From: Micrococcaceae bacterium UBA3381
GTDB lineage: Bacteria > Actinomycetota > Actinomycetes > Actinomycetales > Micrococcaceae
Reading direction: 5' to 3'
Length of the DNA stretch: 5,066 nucleotides
Assembly (NCBI GenBank): GCA_002358975.1
Contig: DEPX01000146.1
Location: forward strand, 4,060 to 9,125
A model generated the notes under the pieces. It saw nothing but the letters and a program-made list of their open reading frames with translations. It had not been told where the DNA came from and did no database searches. Of this stretch, positions 3,881 through 5,066 are shown piece by piece; positions within the stretch are counted from its first letter, which is position 1, and the number at the start of each line of letters is the position of its first letter. A program made the position numbers and the translations under genes.

Positions 3881-5066
3881 GTGCAACGTTTCCAACCGGT
3901 ATTTGCCGGTGTACTCATTTTGCTGTCCTTCGCCGTACAGTATGTGGCCGGTGGTGTCTGGAATATCGTGCTCGGCCCACAGTGGTGGGTCGCTGCCGGC
4001 GAGCATGCTCACGGGGCCGGCCACAACTTCACGCTTGCCAACGCTTTAATGCTGGCGGCGGCCATGGTGGCCGGCTACAGCATCGTGGTCAACGCTATCC
4101 GAGCACTGGCCTCCAGACTGCTCAGTATTGATTTGCTCGTTTCGGTAGCCGCGATTGGCGCCGTCATCATCGGCAATTTCTGGGAGGCCGCCGCCGTCAC
4201 CTTCCTATTTGTGGTTGGGCACGGACTAGAAGCTGCCACCATGAATAAGACCCGGTCAGCCCTGACGGCGTTGCTCGCGGTGGCCCCGGACGTAGCGGTG
4301 GTGCTGCGCGATGGTCAACAAGAACAAATTCCCGCACATCAGGTGCGCACCGGTGAAATTGTGTTAGTAAAAAACGGTGCGAAAGTTCCAGTTGATGGGC
4401 ACGTGATAGCCGGGACTGGGACCATCGACGAAGCTTCGATCACCGGTGAATCTATGCCCGTAACCAAGACAGCCTCCGACCAGGTGTTTGCTGGAACTCT
4501 TTCACGGGGCGGGTTCCTGCAGGTGGAAGCCACCGGCGTCGGATCGGACACCACCCTGGCAAAAATTATCCACCGTGTGGAACAAGCCCAAGACGCCAAA
4601 GCAAAAACCCAAGCGTTCATTGACCGGTTTTCCACCTGGTATACCCCCGCTGTTTTTATCCTGGCCCTGCTCATCGGGCTGGTCACCCAGGACATCGTGC
4701 TGGCACTGACACTGTTAGTAATTGGTTGTCCAGGTGCCCTGGTGATCTCTATCCCCGTGGCCATTGTTGCCGGAATCGGTCGGGCCGCCCGTAACGGTAT
4801 GCTCATCAAAGGCGGTGAATACCTGGAGACCGCAGCGAAAATCACCGCCGTCGCCGTGGATAAGACCGGCACTCTGACCCAAGGCCGACCGCAGCTCACC
4901 GACGTGCTCGTGTTAGACCCAATGGCCGATAGCACCGAGGTGCTGCGTTGGGCAGCCGCCGCCGAAGCCGGTTCAGAGCATCCTTTGGCGCACCCGATTA
5001 CCCAGGCGGCACAAGACCACCGGGTGGCCCCGGACTCGATCCCTGACGACGTCACACCGGTGCCCG
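3881..5066 (+). CDS. Heavy-metal P1B-type ATPase with CPG in place of CPC (3' end outside window)
   Basis: This is an integral membrane metal-translocating ATPase; 395 codons are present and the frame is open at the window end. The GTG at 3881 is supported by GAGAAAGG at 3865-3872, eight bases upstream. Helices in order: MA (about 6-31), MB (49-73), M1 (79-97), M2 (100-118), then the actuator domain with TGES at 188-191, M3 (about 253-270) and M4 (about 272-297). The M4 metal motif is Cys283-Pro284-Gly285, lacking the second Cys of CPC pumps. The phosphorylation site DKTGT is at 327-331 and the nucleotide-domain SEHP at 365-368. The MA-MB loop, predicted extracytoplasmic, has His42, His44 and His48. 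There is no N-terminal HMA domain: the first helix begins almost at residue 6, and the preceding gene supplies that domain separately. It most resembles the Zn/Cd/Pb-type P1B branch, but CPG makes the substrate uncertain. Confidence 0.92.
   Translation, partial: MQRFQPVFAGVLILLSFAVQYVAGGVWNIVLGPQWWVAAGEHAHGAGHNFTLANALMLAAAMVAGYSIVVNAIRALASRLLSIDLLVSVAAIGAVIIGNFWEAAAVTFLFVVGHGLEAATMNKTRSALTALLAVAPDVAVVLRDGQQEQIPAHQVRTGEIVLVKNGAKVPVDGHVIAGTGTIDEASITGESMPVTKTASDQVFAGTLSRGGFLQVEATGVGSDTTLAKIIHRVEQAQDAKAKTQAFIDRFSTWYTPAVFILALLIGLVTQDIVLALTLLVIGCPGALVISIPVAIVAGIGRAARNGMLIKGGEYLETAAKITAVAVDKTGTLTQGRPQLTDVLVLDPMADSTEVLRWAAAAEAGSEHPLAHPITQAAQDHRVAPDSIPDDVTPVP

Noticed and set aside
4339..5055. Long minus-strand open frame (238 codons) opposite the ATPase gene
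   Set aside because: The plus-strand frame carries TGES, CPG, DKTGT and SEHP in order; the antisense protein is Ser/Thr/Arg-rich without domains and is a codon-bias shadow.

Overview
This window looks like a chromosomal segment of an actinomycete of moderate G+C content, probably a Micrococcales-type organism. The evidence is GTG starts, TANNNT-type -10 elements with weak -35s, a probable leaderless transcript, a menaquinone-type UbiE/MenG methyltransferase, an actinobacterial-style Lys/Gly-rich CsbD protein and a ferredoxin-reductase-like flavoenzyme. The placement is inferred from style. No rRNA, tRNA, CRISPR array, insertion sequence or phage gene is visible.

Layout from left to right: (1) the 3' part of an NAD(P)H/FAD-dependent ferredoxin-reductase-family gene (1-998, +). 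(2) A 122-bp intergenic region holding a candidate promoter, a 19-bp TTTAGGT/ACCTAAA dyad and an FNR-like TTGA-N6-TCAA site. (3) A small CsbD-like stress protein (1121-1333, +), followed by a strong hairpin terminator (1357-1391). (4) A YbhB/PEBP-family protein (1462-2025, +). (5) A UbiE/MenG methyltransferase (2066-2785, +), probably read from a leaderless mRNA. (6) A convergent Crp/Fnr-family regulator (2792-3499, -), six bases from the methyltransferase stop. (7) A divergent control region (about 3500-3627) with a perfect CTTGAC-N4-GTCAAG box. (8) A stand-alone HMA metal-binding protein (3628-3861, +) and, 19 bp further on, a heavy-metal P1B-type ATPase (3881 to beyond the window end, +).

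The most interesting unit is regulator, box, metallochaperone and ATPase. The regulator carries an FNR-like E-x-x-S-R recognition helix. It lacks an FNR iron-sulfur cysteine set, having only two cysteines, and has no cAMP-binding arginine. The box has the sequence such a helix is expected to read. Its centre lies exactly 41.5 bp upstream of the start site predicted from a TACCGT -10, which is the class II activator position for the chaperone/ATPase operon, and it covers the core promoter region of the regulator's own gene. A second TTGA-N6-TCAA site lies ahead of the CsbD gene, and by eye these are the only two in the window. The ATPase has CPG where the usual metal-binding motif is CPC, and it has no N-terminal metal-binding domain of its own. 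Together this suggests a redox-responsive metal-efflux or metal-homeostasis module with a possible link to a general stress protein. Metal, signal and binding are all inferred.
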